From the NCBI RefSeq assembly GCF_020911865.1, contig NZ_CP087131.1, positions 2,728,001 to 2,792,000 of the forward strand: a stretch of 64,000 nt of DNA. Direction: 5' to 3'. The notes under the pieces were generated by a model. That model was not told the DNA's origin, made no database searches, and saw nothing but the letters and a program-made list of their open reading frames with translations. Source of the stretch: Chryseobacterium sp. C-71. Its GTDB lineage: Bacteria > Bacteroidota > Bacteroidia > Flavobacteriales > Weeksellaceae. A program made the translations under genes and the position numbers. Below are positions 8,425 through 17,595 of this stretch, piece by piece (within the stretch, counting starts at the first letter, position 1; the number at the start of each line of letters is the position of its first letter).

Positions 8425-9481
8425 TTACGACTTTAGATTTTTATAAAAAAGATACTATTGGATAAACTTTTTTCTTCGACTTTTGGTAAGTCCCCGATGA
8501 ATATTGAGATGACCTTTCAGATGACCGAAAAAAGACTCTATGCCGTTTGTTGTTTTCGGAATTTTAGAATTTTGCAGGAACGTAAACATATTGGGTAAAG
8601 CCTTTCTGATAACCGAAAAACATCTTCTTACCATCTTGTGCGTGTACCAATATCTTCCGGTTTCCTGGCTGTATGATTTTTCATTCAAAAAATCTTTATC
8701 TTTCTCAGACCAATCCAAAAATTCTTTGATCAAATACTGCTTTTTAGCTTCATTGTCAATAAAATGAATCTTGCAGACTATTTCACGTAACTCAAAACCC
8801 GCTGCAGACTTTGGATAAGCTGAAAGCCATATTTTGCACATTCTCTGAATATGCACCAAACATCTCTGAACAGGAACTTTCGGGCAGACTTTTCGGATGG
8901 CTTTCAGTAGAGATTTGTCGCCATCGCAGGTTATCCCGCCTATTTTTATTCTTAAATTCAGAATGTTTTCCAAATCCTCTTTCAATTCTTCATAATGCTC
9001 TCCGTCAGTAATTCTGTAAAGTTGGGTTTGCTTAAAAACATTGTCTCTATAAACCACCAGACAGATCATTTGAGAAATAAGTGCCGTCAATCAGCAAATA
9101 AGCCTCCTTGTTCTGGCTGTAATTGAGTTTTGGCGCTTTGCTAAGCATCACATTAAAATACCGCTGAAGAGTACTTACCGAATACCCTGATTCTGCGGAA
9201 ATCTGCTCATAAGTCTGTTTACCGACAATCCATTTTCTAAACCAAATTTCTTTGTTTTTTAGGCTCACAGATTTATTTTCTGAAGTAAAACAAATGCCGC
9301 AATTTTTACATTTAAAACGACGCTTACCATTTTGCTTTCCCCAAGAAATCACATCCAGACTTTCGCAACTCCAACAACGATTTTTTTTGAATTTCCAGCC
9401 ATAAAAAAAGTTTATTGAAACAAAGTTCAATAAACTTTCTAAATCATCAGTAACAATCGGCAATACAAAGAATTTTACCAA
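8425..9481 (-). pseudogene. Degenerate IS256-like (IS1249-type) transposase
   Basis: Two frames together make one DDE transposase. The 5' part (9481-9047, TTG start) carries a zinc ribbon with CWSC and CKNC and a helix-turn-helix region, and ends LLIDGTYF with the first catalytic Asp. The rest (to 8455) carries GGITCDGDKSLLKAI with the second Asp, an RCLVHIQRMCKIW segment, and TTNGIESFFGHLK with the catalytic Glu. A frame change near 9060-9080 is needed to join them; restoring a lost CT dinucleotide would give DLCLVVYRDN. The end also looks cut: TAG at 8455-8457 is followed in frame by YLFYKNLKS to a stop at 8425, so TGG probably mutated to TAG. Both lesions make activity unlikely. Confidence 0.8.
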
Positions 9482-9506
9482 CTATTTTTGACTATTAAAC
9501 CAATAA

Positions 9507-9533
9507 AAAAACAGCTCCAAAAGAAGCTGTTCT
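9507..9533 (-). terminator. Intrinsic terminator after the DUF4293 gene
   Basis: On the minus strand AACAGC pairs with GCTGTT around a short loop and is followed by TTTTTT. It lies 25 bases past the DUF4293 stop. The T-tract is at the edge of the IS remnant. Confidence 0.75.
9510..9517. repeat. Right copy of the 8-base direct repeat flanking the IS remnant
   Basis: This second AACAGCTC matches 8400-8407 and falls inside the DUF4293 terminator hairpin. The insertion may therefore have landed in that hairpin. Confidence 0.4.
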
Positions 9534-9557
9534 TACTCAAAAAAAATCATTGTTAGG

Positions 9558-9947
9558 TTATCGGAGTCTGTCTACAGATTTTACGAGCCTCTCATCTTTT
9601 TTGATAAAAACATTTGCTATAAAAAAACAAATTACCGCAATCAATGGGAAAACCGGCTCAATACCCTTCTCAGGAAAATCTATTCCTCCGGATAAGTTTT
9701 GTACCCAATACACCAATATACCAATCAACAAAGCGTTTATAATGATGCTGATGTTATTCAGCATGATTTGTCTTTTTCTGTTTTTAAAGCTAAACAAACT
9801 GAATGCGCCTATCAAAACCAAAACAATAGATGCGATGCTGATAATCGGAACATTTCCGAAAACTTCTACATCCTGCCCTGTAATATATAGGAATGCCGCC
9901 GCCAGAACGGATAGCAAAATCCAAATAGTTTGTATTCTCTGTAACAT
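9558..9947 (-). CDS. DUF4293 family membrane protein
   Basis: This 129-residue protein has four predicted membrane helices: IWILLSVLAAAFLYI, the segment from IISIASIVLVLIGAFSLF, the one around INALLIGILVYWV, and VFPLIAVICFFIANVFI. It starts MLQRIQTIW, the typical opening of DUF4293, a Bacteroidota family of unknown function commonly found divergent from rho. That is the arrangement here, with 144 bases between the two starts. The C-terminus is basic (KSVDRLR) and probably cytoplasmic. Confidence 0.85.
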   Translation of the reverse strand: MLQRIQTIWILLSVLAAAFLYITGQDVEVFGNVPIISIASIVLVLIGAFSLFSFKNRKRQIMLNNISIIINALLIGILVYWVQNLSGGIDFPEKGIEPVFPLIAVICFFIANVFIKKDERLVKSVDRLR

Positions 9948-9982
9948 AGAATTTTAAATTCTCAGCAAAAATAACATAAATT

Positions 9983-10012
9983 TTGCACAATTCAAAAATA
10001 AGTGTAGATTTG
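9983..10012 (+). promoter_or_regulatory. rho promoter
   Basis: TTG (9983-9985), a 19-base spacer, then TAGATTTG (10005-10012) is a full match to the Flavobacteriia promoter pattern. It predicts a leader of roughly 75 bases before the rho ATG at 10092, long enough for the autoregulation known for rho in other bacteria. Confidence 0.7.
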
Positions 10013-10091
10013 CATTATACAATGTACTTGAAAACAAAAGTCACCGGACTTACTTTTCTTACTCACAACTAATTACATTTTTACTTTATAT

Positions 10092-11969
10092 ATGTTTAAC
10101 ATAGAAACGTTAAGGTCAAAATCCGTAACGGAATTGACTAAAATCCTCAAAGATTTGGGCGTTAAGGTTGCAAGAAACAGCACAGATAATGATAAAATCT
10201 TCGCAGTTCTTGATTTTCAGGCTTCCAACCCTAAAGTTGCAAAAGATTACTTCAATACTACAGAAAGCAACACTGAAACTGAAGAAAAACCTGCTGCAGC
10301 AGAAAAAGTGGTGAAAACTGCTCCTAAAAAACCAGCACCCAAAAAACCGGCAAGACCAAAAGTTGCCACAGAAACTCCTAAAGAAGAAGCAGAACCTGCC
10401 AAAACTGAGGAAGCAACAGACGAGAAAGAAGTTATTGCAGAGGCAATCATAAAAGAACCTGCAAAAGGTGCTGTAGAAGAAAGACCTGCAAATAATGCTT
10501 CAAAACAAAAAAGAAAAAGAGTAGCTCCTACCAATACTTCTGAAGAACAAACTCAGGAAAAAGAAGAAACTCCGACAAATACAGATTCTCAAGTAGCTGC
10601 CGCAGCTCCTGCACAAGCACAGACGAGAGAAGAAAGACCTAAAAGACCTCAACAACAACAAGGTCAGAATCCGAACCAAAAAGGTCCAAACCATCCACAG
10701 CAAAACGGTGGAAATCCTCAAAACAGAAATCAGAACAATAATCAAAATCAGAATTCTAACCAAAACAACCCTAATCAAAACCAAAATCCTAATCAAAATC
10801 AGAACAGAAATTCTGACAGACAGGAAGAAAATGAATCCAGAAAAGAGTTCAATTTCGACGGAATGGTAAGCATTGAAGGTGTTTTAGAGATTCTGCCTGA
10901 TAACTACGGATTTTTACGTTCATCAGATTTCAGTTATATCTCTTCACCAGATGACGTGTATGTTTCTACTGCACAGATCAGAAATTTTGGGTTAAAAACA
11001 GGAGATACTGTAAGAGGTATTGTACGTTTGCCAAAAGAAGGTGAAAAATATTTTTCTTTATTAAAACCAACAGAAGTTAACGGACGCGATCTTGCATTTA
11101 TCAAGGATCGTGTTGCTTTTGAATATTTAACTCCGCTTTTCCCGGAAGAGAAATTTAATCTTTCAGGAGATAATTCTACGATGTCTACAAGAATCGTCGA
11201 TTTATTTGCACCGATTGGAAAGGGTCAGAGAGCGATGATTGTTGCCCAGCCAAAAACCGGTAAAACAATGTTGCTGAAAGATATTGCTAATTCTATCGCA
11301 GCCAATCACCCGGAAGTTTATATGATGGTGCTTTTGATCGACGAACGTCCTGAAGAAGTTACCGACATGGAAAGAAGTGTAAATGCTGAAGTAATTGCGT
11401 CTACATTTGATGAGGCTGCCGATAAACACGTAAAAGTGGCTAACCTAGTTCTTGCGAAAGCTCAGAGAATGGTAGAATGTGGTCACGATGTGGTTATTTT
11501 ATTAGATTCAATTACAAGATTAGCAAGAGCTTACAATACGGTAACTCCGGCATCAGGAAAAGTGCTTTCAGGTGGTGTAGATGCTAACGCTCTACATAAA
11601 CCCAAAAGATTCTTTGGTGCAGCAAGAAAAATCGAAAACGGAGGATCATTGACGATTATTGCAACGGCATTGATTGATACTGGTTCTAAAATGGATGAGG
11701 TTATTTTTGAAGAATTCAAAGGTACCGGAAACATGGAGCTTCAGTTAGACAGAAAAATTGCCAACAGAAGAATTTATCCTGCTATTGATTTGGTTTCTTC
11801 AAGTACAAGAAGAGATGATCTATTGCTGGATGAGGTAACTTCACAGAGAATGTGGATTTTCAGAAAATATCTTTCAGAAATGAATCCTATCGAAGCGATG
11901 GAATTTGTCAACAAAAATATCAGAGGAACTCTGAACAACGAAGAATTTTTAATGTCTATGAATAGATAG
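10092..11969 (+). CDS. rho: Transcription termination factor Rho with a long disordered insertion
   Basis: Rho is a hexameric RNA helicase that ends transcription. Domains in order: an N-terminal Rho_N helical domain (residues 1-40); a low-complexity insertion (about 55-255), first rich in Lys, Pro, Ala and Glu, then in Asn, Gln and Pro; a cold-shock RNA-binding domain (about 258-330, with [16 protein letters not shown]); and a RecA-type ATPase with Walker A PKTGKT, Walker [11 protein letters not shown] and the C-terminal [11 protein letters not shown]. At 625 residues it is about 200 longer than E. coli Rho. Long insertions are common in Bacteroidota Rho, and in Bacteroides thetaiotaomicron the insertion drives condensate formation. 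It stands alone between its own promoter and terminator. Confidence 0.98.
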   Translation: MFNIETLRSKSVTELTKILKDLGVKVARNSTDNDKIFAVLDFQASNPKVAKDYFNTTESNTETEEKPAAAEKVVKTAPKKPAPKKPARPKVATETPKEEAEPAKTEEATDEKEVIAEAIIKEPAKGAVEERPANNASKQKRKRVAPTNTSEEQTQEKEETPTNTDSQVAAAAPAQAQTREERPKRPQQQQGQNPNQKGPNHPQQNGGNPQNRNQNNNQNQNSNQNNPNQNQNPNQNQNRNSDRQEENESRKEFNFDGMVSIEGVLEILPDNYGFLRSSDFSYISSPDDVYVSTAQIRNFGLKTGDTVRGIVRLPKEGEKYFSLLKPTEVNGRDLAFIKDRVAFEYLTPLFPEEKFNLSGDNSTMSTRIVDLFAPIGKGQRAMIVAQPKTGKTMLLKDIANSIAANHPEVYMMVLLIDERPEEVTDMERSVNAEVIASTFDEAADKHVKVANLVLAKAQRMVECGHDVVILLDSITRLARAYNTVTPASGKVLSGGVDANALHKPKRFFGAARKIENGGSLTIIATALIDTGSKMDEVIFEEFKGTGNMELQLDRKIANRRIYPAIDLVSSSTRRDDLLLDEVTSQRMWIFRKYLSEMNPIEAMEFVNKNIRGTLNNEEFLMSMNR

Positions 11970-11994
11970 ACATACGTTAATATTGTTTATACGA

Positions 11995-12023
11995 AGCACA
12001 GATTGAGGTCTGTGCTTTTTTTA
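11995..12023 (+). terminator. Intrinsic terminator after rho
   Basis: AAGCACAGA pairs perfectly with TCTGTGCTT around a 6-base loop and is followed by a run of T. Confidence 0.9.
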
Positions 12024-12092
12024 TTTGAATACAGTTCAAAATTTTAAATTAAAGTATCAATGTTAAAGATTTATTAAAATAATCTGCAATTG

Positions 12093-12124
12093 TTGATATT
12101 GGCTTAAATATTGGCTAAATTTAC
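12093..12124 (+). promoter_or_regulatory. Probable superoxide dismutase promoter
   Basis: TTG (12093-12095), a 20-base spacer, then TAAATTTA (12116-12123). The last base differs from TAnnTTTG. It lies 25 bases before the ATG. Confidence 0.5.
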
Positions 12125-12148
12125 ATATTAACATTAAAAATTAAACTT

Positions 12149-12745
12149 ATGTCATTTGAATTACCAAAATTAGGATATTCGTACGATGCTCTTGAGCCTA
12201 CAATTGATGCAAAAACTATGGAGATTCACCATACAAAGCACCACCAGGCTTACATCGATAATTTAAATAAAGCGATTGAAGGTACTGATCTTGCAGGATT
12301 GTCTATCGAAGATATCTGCAGAAACGGTGTTGAAAAACCTGCTGTTAGAAATAATGGCGGAGGTCACTTCAATCACTCATTGTTCTGGGAGATTTTAACT
12401 CCTGGCGGAAGCAAAGAACCAGTAGGAAGCGTAAAAGCTGCTATCGAAAACTATGGTGGTCTTGAGAAATTCAAAACTGATTTTTCTGAAGCTGCAAAAA
12501 CAAGATTCGGTTCTGGATGGGCTTGGTTAGTTAAGAACGAAGACGGATCTGTATCTGTAACTTCTACTCCAAATCAGGATAACCCGTTGATGCCAACAGC
12601 TGATGCTAAAGGAACTCCGGTTTTAGGATTAGACGTTTGGGAACATGCTTATTATTTAAATTACCAAAACAGAAGACCTGATTATGTAGCTGCATTCTTT
12701 GATGTAGTTAACTGGGATAAAGTTGAAGAGTTATTTAATAAATAA
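12149..12745 (+). CDS. sodB: Superoxide dismutase, Fe/Mn type
   Basis: This 198-residue cytoplasmic enzyme converts superoxide to peroxide and oxygen. Metal ligands are visible: His in [17 protein letters not shown] near residue 27, His in [12 protein letters not shown] near 75, and Asp and His in the signature [19 protein letters not shown] (about 160-178). Start and length are typical and no signal peptide is seen. The metal (Fe, Mn or either) cannot be settled from the motifs, so the symbol sodB is a convention. It is a single-gene unit with its own promoter and terminator. Confidence 0.95.
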   Translation: MSFELPKLGYSYDALEPTIDAKTMEIHHTKHHQAYIDNLNKAIEGTDLAGLSIEDICRNGVEKPAVRNNGGGHFNHSLFWEILTPGGSKEPVGSVKAAIENYGGLEKFKTDFSEAAKTRFGSGWAWLVKNEDGSVSVTSTPNQDNPLMPTADAKGTPVLGLDVWEHAYYLNYQNRRPDYVAAFFDVVNWDKVEELFNK

Positions 12746-12764
12746 TTATCTTTAATTGAGGTAT

Positions 12765-12796
12765 AAAAAGGTTCAGAATTTTCTGAACCTTTTTTG
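12765..12796. terminator. Bidirectional terminator between sodB and the DUF6146 gene
   Basis: A 14-base perfect inverted repeat (AAAAAGGTTCAGAA and its complement) has T-runs on both strands. It ends one base from the stop of the converging minus-strand gene, so it can serve both. Confidence 0.85.
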
Positions 12797-12797
12797 T

Positions 12798-13220
12798 TTA
12801 AAATCTTGTGGCATCTGATGCTGCAAGACCGTTCATTCTGAGTTTATATTTCCAGTTGACGTAGGCGAAAACCTGATACAGTTTATATTCGAACTTAATT
12901 CCGTAGTTTTCTCTCGGGTCATAATCAATTGCAGATTCTATCACGTTTCTGTATCTTCCAGAAGTGTAGTAAGAATTCCATTCTATAACAAGCGTTCTGT
13001 TTCTGTTTTTTAATGTAGATTCAGAATATTGATTGATGGGTTGAGCGATGGCGTTCAAAAAATAATCAAACTGAGTATCAATCACAGTGAGTTCCCATTC
13101 GCCGTCATTATTTTTCTCAGGTTTCATTGCAGATTCTTCTTTTTCATTTTTAGGTAAAGATTGTGCAGTAAACTTCAACGGAATAATGAGAAAGATTATA
13201 ATTAAGATTAAATTTTTCAT
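12798..13220 (-). CDS. Small exported protein, DUF6146-like
   Basis: The protein has about 140 residues with a signal peptide (MKNLILIIIFLIIPLKFTAQ). The start at 13220 is preferred over the TTG/ATG codons up to 27 bases upstream because it gives a clean signal sequence. The mature part contains WELTVIDTQFDYFLNAIAQP and NRTLVIEWNSYYTSGRYRNV, which resemble the DUF6146 family of Flavobacteriia; function unknown. It is probably periplasmic or secreted. It lies 49 bases upstream of the next minus-strand gene's stop, but that gene is transcribed first, so the two may form one unit. Confidence 0.7.
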   Translation of the reverse strand: MKNLILIIIFLIIPLKFTAQSLPKNEKEESAMKPEKNNDGEWELTVIDTQFDYFLNAIAQPINQYSESTLKNRNRTLVIEWNSYYTSGRYRNVIESAIDYDPRENYGIKFEYKLYQVFAYVNWKYKLRMNGLAASDATRF

Positions 13221-13269
13221 AATCATAAAGTTACACAAAAAAAGCACTCGTTTATGAGTGCTTTATGTT

Positions 13270-14457
13270 TTATGGTTCTTTCTGTAAAATAACAAACGCC
13301 GGGAAGTGGTCACTGTAGCCGCCTGTAAACTGGTCGCCATTCCAAGATCGGAAAGGGTAGCCTTTGTAATTTCCTTCTTTGTTTACTAAATATGCAGGAG
13401 CATAAACTTCAGCTTTATAAACAGAATATTCTTTTGGATTTTTATCTAAGACTAAATTTTTAGATACAATAATCTGATCAAATAAATTGGGTGCATCCTG
13501 ATAAGCCAATGAAGCGATTCCTTTCTTATACAAAGGATACATTAGATTAAGATAAGGTTTTTCGTCACTTAAATCTTTTTCACTTGCAGCTGCTTTCAAA
13601 TGATTTTTTAAACTTGCACTTACTGGGTCATCGTTAAAATCTCCCATGGCAAAAAGTTTTGTTGCAGGATCTTCAGTTCTGATGCTGTCCATTTGTTGTT
13701 TCAATAATGCTGCTGCTGCATTTCTTTTAGGTAAAGAAACAGCCTCGCCACCTCTTCTTGATGGCCAGTGATTCATAAAGAAAGCTACTTTTTCGTTGTC
13801 TAAAATTCCGGAAACTACCAAAATATCTCTCGTATATTCTCTTTTTCCATCAGGACCATATACTTTCAACTCTTTTTTTAGAGAATTGGTAACCGTAAAT
13901 CTTCTCTTTTGATAGATTAAAGCAACATCAATTCCTCTGTAATCGTACGAATTGTAATGTATGATACCATAATCGTACTTTGACAAAGCGGGTTGCTTTA
14001 CAAGATCCAGAATGACCTGTCTGTTTTCTACTTCTATAAGCCCTACCACCGCAGGAGCTGTTTTTGTGTATTGAGAACCTAATTCAGCAATTACTTTTGC
14101 TGAATTTTCGAGCTTTTTCTTGTAGATTTTGGTATTGTAGTTTTTTCCGCTGGCTGGTGTGAATTCTTCTGCACCGCTTTGGTATCTTACCGCTTTTTTA
14201 CCTACCAACAAACCGTCGCTCCACTGTCCTTCATACTTTTCTGCCTCCAAAAACTTAATGGAATCTAATGGTATGCTTCTATGAAATGCAGGATTGGTTT
14301 TATCTTTAGTTCCATCTATATAATCTGCAGAACGAATGGTGTCCCAAAGGTTTTCAACATTTAAGAAACCTACGGCTGCAACTCTTTTTACTTTTCCTTG
14401 TTGTGCAAATATCATCATCGAAAAAATGAATGCCACAAAGCTTAAAAAATTTTTCAT
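13270..14457 (-). CDS. Secreted endonuclease/exonuclease/phosphatase-family protein (DNase I fold)
   Basis: This 395-residue protein has a signal peptide (MKNFLSFVAFIFSMMIFAQ). Motifs of the DNase I-like fold are visible in order: FLNVENLWDT near residue 32, VGLIEVENRQV with the metal-binding Glu, the segment ending NHWPSRRGG with a catalytic His, LFAMGDFNDDP, and GGYSDHFPAFVIL with the C-terminal Asp-His pair. Substrates of the family include DNA, RNA and phosphorylated lipids. It is divergent from a TonB receptor and DUF5689 lipoprotein gene pair. In related genomes these three types often lie together, which suggests, but does not prove, a role in using extracellular nucleic acid or organic phosphate. 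Confidence 0.88.
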   Translation of the reverse strand: MKNFLSFVAFIFSMMIFAQQGKVKRVAAVGFLNVENLWDTIRSADYIDGTKDKTNPAFHRSIPLDSIKFLEAEKYEGQWSDGLLVGKKAVRYQSGAEEFTPASGKNYNTKIYKKKLENSAKVIAELGSQYTKTAPAVVGLIEVENRQVILDLVKQPALSKYDYGIIHYNSYDYRGIDVALIYQKRRFTVTNSLKKELKVYGPDGKREYTRDILVVSGILDNEKVAFFMNHWPSRRGGEAVSLPKRNAAAALLKQQMDSIRTEDPATKLFAMGDFNDDPVSASLKNHLKAAASEKDLSDEKPYLNLMYPLYKKGIASLAYQDAPNLFDQIIVSKNLVLDKNPKEYSVYKAEVYAPAYLVNKEGNYKGYPFRSWNGDQFTGGYSDHFPAFVILQKEP

Positions 14458-14629
14458 CTTAGAATATTACAAGTATTTAATCTGCAAATTTACTTTTTTT
14501 TAATTCATACTATTTTAATTAAATATAAATTTATCATCTAAATATTAAACACATTTGTGATACATTATAGAAAATTAACAATGTTAACAAATAATAACGT
14601 TAAAAAAATTATTAAATATAAATTTTTAT

Positions 14630-14637
14630 TAAATTTG
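14630..14637 (+). promoter_or_regulatory. Candidate -7 box for the TonB receptor-DUF5689 operon
   Basis: TAAATTTG matches TAnnTTTG and gives a leader of about 62 bases before the ATG at 14704. No TTG -33 element is seen at normal spacing. The surrounding 14458-14703 gap is very AT-rich and holds no gene. Confidence 0.45.
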
Positions 14638-14703
14638 TGCCCCAAAAGTTTTTAACTTGTTGAAAACTAACCTTAAAAGTATTAAAACTAAGTATATATA
14701 CGC

Positions 14704-17571
14704 ATGATTAAAAAATTATCATTAGTCTCTTTATTTACTTTACTTCCTGCTTCTTTTTATTTTGCACAGACCACCGTTTTTGCATATTTGAAAGATGCTC
14801 AAGGAAAGCCTATCGAACAGGCTGAAGTAGATGTAAAAGGAACGGAAAATGATGTGACGGCAGACAAGATTGGTTATTTTCAGCTTGTAGATTTGATGCC
14901 GGGGCATTACCAGTTGGTGATTACAAAACCCAATTACGAAACAAAAGTAATGGAGTTTGATGTAACCAGTGATGAGAAAAGAAAGGATTTGGGAGTTCTC
15001 ACTTTAAATTCTAGTCTTACAAGCGCCGATCAAGGATTGGCGATTATCGAAAGTGATGATGATGAAGACAACAGCAGCCAGGCTTCTACGGTAGGTTTAC
15101 TGCAGTCTTCTATGGATGTTTTCAGTAGAATTGCAGCTTTTGATTTAGGTTTTTATTGGTTCAGACCTAGAGGAATTGATGGAAGAATGGGAGAAACTAT
15201 GCTGAATGGTGTCTCTATGATCAAATCTGATAACGGAAATGTAGATTTTGGAAACTGGGGAGGCCTTAACGAGATTACAAGATATCCTGAAATTTCTCAG
15301 AACCATACACCGTCAGAGTATGCTTTCGGGGGTAACAGTTCGGTAATCTACAAAAACACGAAAGCCAGCGAATACAGAAAAGGATTCCAGTTTACACAAT
15401 CGCTTACCAACAGAAACTACAGAAATAGAACATCTTTAAGATACAGTTCTGGAATGAACAGTAAAGGTTGGGCATTTACGGTAATGGGTGCAAGAAGATG
15501 GGCTGAAGAAGGGATTCAGGAAGGTACATTCTATGATGCATATGGTGCGTATTTAGGAATTGAGAAAAAATTCAACGACAAGCACAGCATGACATTCAAC
15601 TTTATTGCTGCTCCTTACAGAAGATCTACTTCAAGTCCGAGTACGCAGGAGGTTTATGACTACAGAGGTGTTCACTATAATTCATATTGGGGATATCAGG
15701 ATGGAAAACAGAGAAGTGAAAGAGTGAGAAAAGGTTTTCAGCCTATTTTCCAGCTTCAGGATTTCTGGAAGATTACTCCAAAATCAAGTCTTTGGACATC
15801 AGTTTCTTATCAATTCGGGAAAGATAAAGGTTCTCGTTTAGATTGGCAGAATGTACAGAATCCTTCGCCAACTTACTACAGAAATTTACCAAGTTATTAT
15901 GATTCTTTGGATCCTAATGCATCCGTTACACCTCCTCAAGGTGTGTCACAGACAACAGCTCAGGATGCTTATCAAACTTCTTTAGCAGCTTGGCAAAACG
16001 CCGACCCAAATATTACTCAGCTTAATTGGGATAATCTGTACAGAAGAAATATGCAACAACCAGCAGGAAGTTACTACGGACAGACTGGCAGAAGAGCTTT
16101 ATATTATCTTGTAAATGATGTAAGCGATGATAAAATCTTCAATGCTGCAACTCATTTTACTCACAACTTTAATGATACTACCAAATTTTTATTAAACCTT
16201 TCTTATCAAAACTACCGCTCTGAGCAATATAGAGAAGTAAATGATCTTTTAGGGGCAGATTTTGTTTTAAACCGTGATCCTTTTGCTGCTACAAACCAGC
16301 CTGGGAAATCAGGGTTGTTCAACGAAGGTGAAGAAAATGTAACGAAAAAGGTAGGTGATAAAATGACTTACGACTACATTTTCAGAAGACAAGAATTTAA
16401 AATAAATCCGGGGATTAAACTTTCTACAGGTAAATTTGATGTTTTTGTTTCTGCAATGGCAGGATATTCATCTTCAAGCAGAGAAGGTTTGTTTAATCAT
16501 TATTTATACAAAGATTCATTCGGAAAAGGTAAAGATTATAACTTCTGGAATTACGGTTTGAAGGGGCAGGCAATTTACAGAATAGACGGAAGAAATTTCT
16601 TTGTTTATAATGGAGCTTACTTTTCGCAAAGTCCTTATTTAGAAGATTTGTTTATCAATCCTAGAGTAAATGGTTCTGTTGCGCCGAATGTTCAGAATAT
16701 GGTAATCAGTGCGAATGATTTAAGCTACGTGATTTCTTCACCATTCTTAAAGTTAAGATTGACAGGGTATTTGATTAACTCAAGCAACGAAACTACGGTA
16801 CAGAGATTCTTTGCAGACGGAATTCAGCTTAATAATTCTGATTCTGAAGGTAATCAGACAATGGTACAGAGTGCTTTTGTAACTCAGGTAATGACTGATG
16901 TGAAAAGAAGAAATCTGGGCGCAGAATTAGGTATTGATGTGAAAGTTATTCCTACTTTATCTGTACAAGGTTTAGCGAGTGTAGGACAATTTACTTATCA
17001 AAATGATCCTGTAACTTACTTTGCTTCTGATGCAACGGGAACTTTCTCAAACGGGCTTTCTTATGTAAACTTAGGAAAAGCATACATCAAAAATTACCGT
17101 CAGGGCGGAACTCCTCAGCAAGCGTATTCATTAGGTTTAAGGTATAATTCTCCAAAATATTGGTGGGCAGGTGCAAACTGGAATTATTTAGATGATAACT
17201 ACTTAGATCCTTCAGCGTTAATCAGAACTGAATCTTTTATTCAGAATAATAATTCAGGAACTCCTTATTATGATCTTTCTGAATCTGAACTAAGAAGAGT
17301 TTTAGAACCAAATAAATTGCCTTCAGCATTTTTCTTTAATGTAAATGCGGGTAAATCTTGGGTAATTGGTAAATATTATGTGTTGATTTCTGCAACCGTA
17401 AATAATGTATTTGATAATACAAGATATATTACAGGAGGATTTGAACAAACAAGAAATGCTAAATTCCCAGATTTCAGACAAGATAATGACAGAGAAATGA
17501 CATTGTTTGCTCCGAAATATTGGTACACTCAAGGAAGATCTTACTTCGTAAACCTACAATTTAGATTTTAA
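14704..17571 (+). CDS. TonB-dependent receptor with carboxypeptidase-like regulatory domain
   Basis: This 955-residue outer-membrane receptor has a signal peptide (MIKKLSLVSLFTLLPASFYFAQ), a carboxypeptidase-D-like beta-sandwich (about 24-105), a plug region (about 130-220, with RPRGIDGRMGETMLNGV) and a long beta-barrel ending in aromatic FVNLQFRF. Such receptors import large or scarce ligands with TonB energy. No ligand can be read from the sequence. It is followed after 24 bases by a DUF5689 lipoprotein, likely its surface partner, and is divergent from a secreted DNase I-fold enzyme. There is no SusD gene beside it, so it is not a classical polysaccharide utilisation pair. Confidence 0.93.
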   Translation: MIKKLSLVSLFTLLPASFYFAQTTVFAYLKDAQGKPIEQAEVDVKGTENDVTADKIGYFQLVDLMPGHYQLVITKPNYETKVMEFDVTSDEKRKDLGVLTLNSSLTSADQGLAIIESDDDEDNSSQASTVGLLQSSMDVFSRIAAFDLGFYWFRPRGIDGRMGETMLNGVSMIKSDNGNVDFGNWGGLNEITRYPEISQNHTPSEYAFGGNSSVIYKNTKASEYRKGFQFTQSLTNRNYRNRTSLRYSSGMNSKGWAFTVMGARRWAEEGIQEGTFYDAYGAYLGIEKKFNDKHSMTFNFIAAPYRRSTSSPSTQEVYDYRGVHYNSYWGYQDGKQRSERVRKGFQPIFQLQDFWKITPKSSLWTSVSYQFGKDKGSRLDWQNVQNPSPTYYRNLPSYYDSLDPNASVTPPQGVSQTTAQDAYQTSLAAWQNADPNITQLNWDNLYRRNMQQPAGSYYGQTGRRALYYLVNDVSDDKIFNAATHFTHNFNDTTKFLLNLSYQNYRSEQYREVNDLLGADFVLNRDPFAATNQPGKSGLFNEGEENVTKKVGDKMTYDYIFRRQEFKINPGIKLSTGKFDVFVSAMAGYSSSSREGLFNHYLYKDSFGKGKDYNFWNYGLKGQAIYRIDGRNFFVYNGAYFSQSPYLEDLFINPRVNGSVAPNVQNMVISANDLSYVISSPFLKLRLTGYLINSSNETTVQRFFADGIQLNNSDSEGNQTMVQSAFVTQVMTDVKRRNLGAELGIDVKVIPTLSVQGLASVGQFTYQNDPVTYFASDATGTFSNGLSYVNLGKAYIKNYRQGGTPQQAYSLGLRYNSPKYWWAGANWNYLDDNYLDPSALIRTESFIQNNNSGTPYYDLSESELRRVLEPNKLPSAFFFNVNAGKSWVIGKYYVLISATVNNVFDNTRYITGGFEQTRNAKFPDFRQDNDREMTLFAPKYWYTQGRSYFVNLQFRF

Positions 17572-17595
17572 AAATTACAATTAAAAATAATTAAG

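Noticed and set aside
10247..10796. Two minus-strand ORFs over the rho insertion
   Set aside because: They mirror the Lys/Asn/Gln-rich repeat of rho, giving artificial Val/Leu/Ala-rich peptides.
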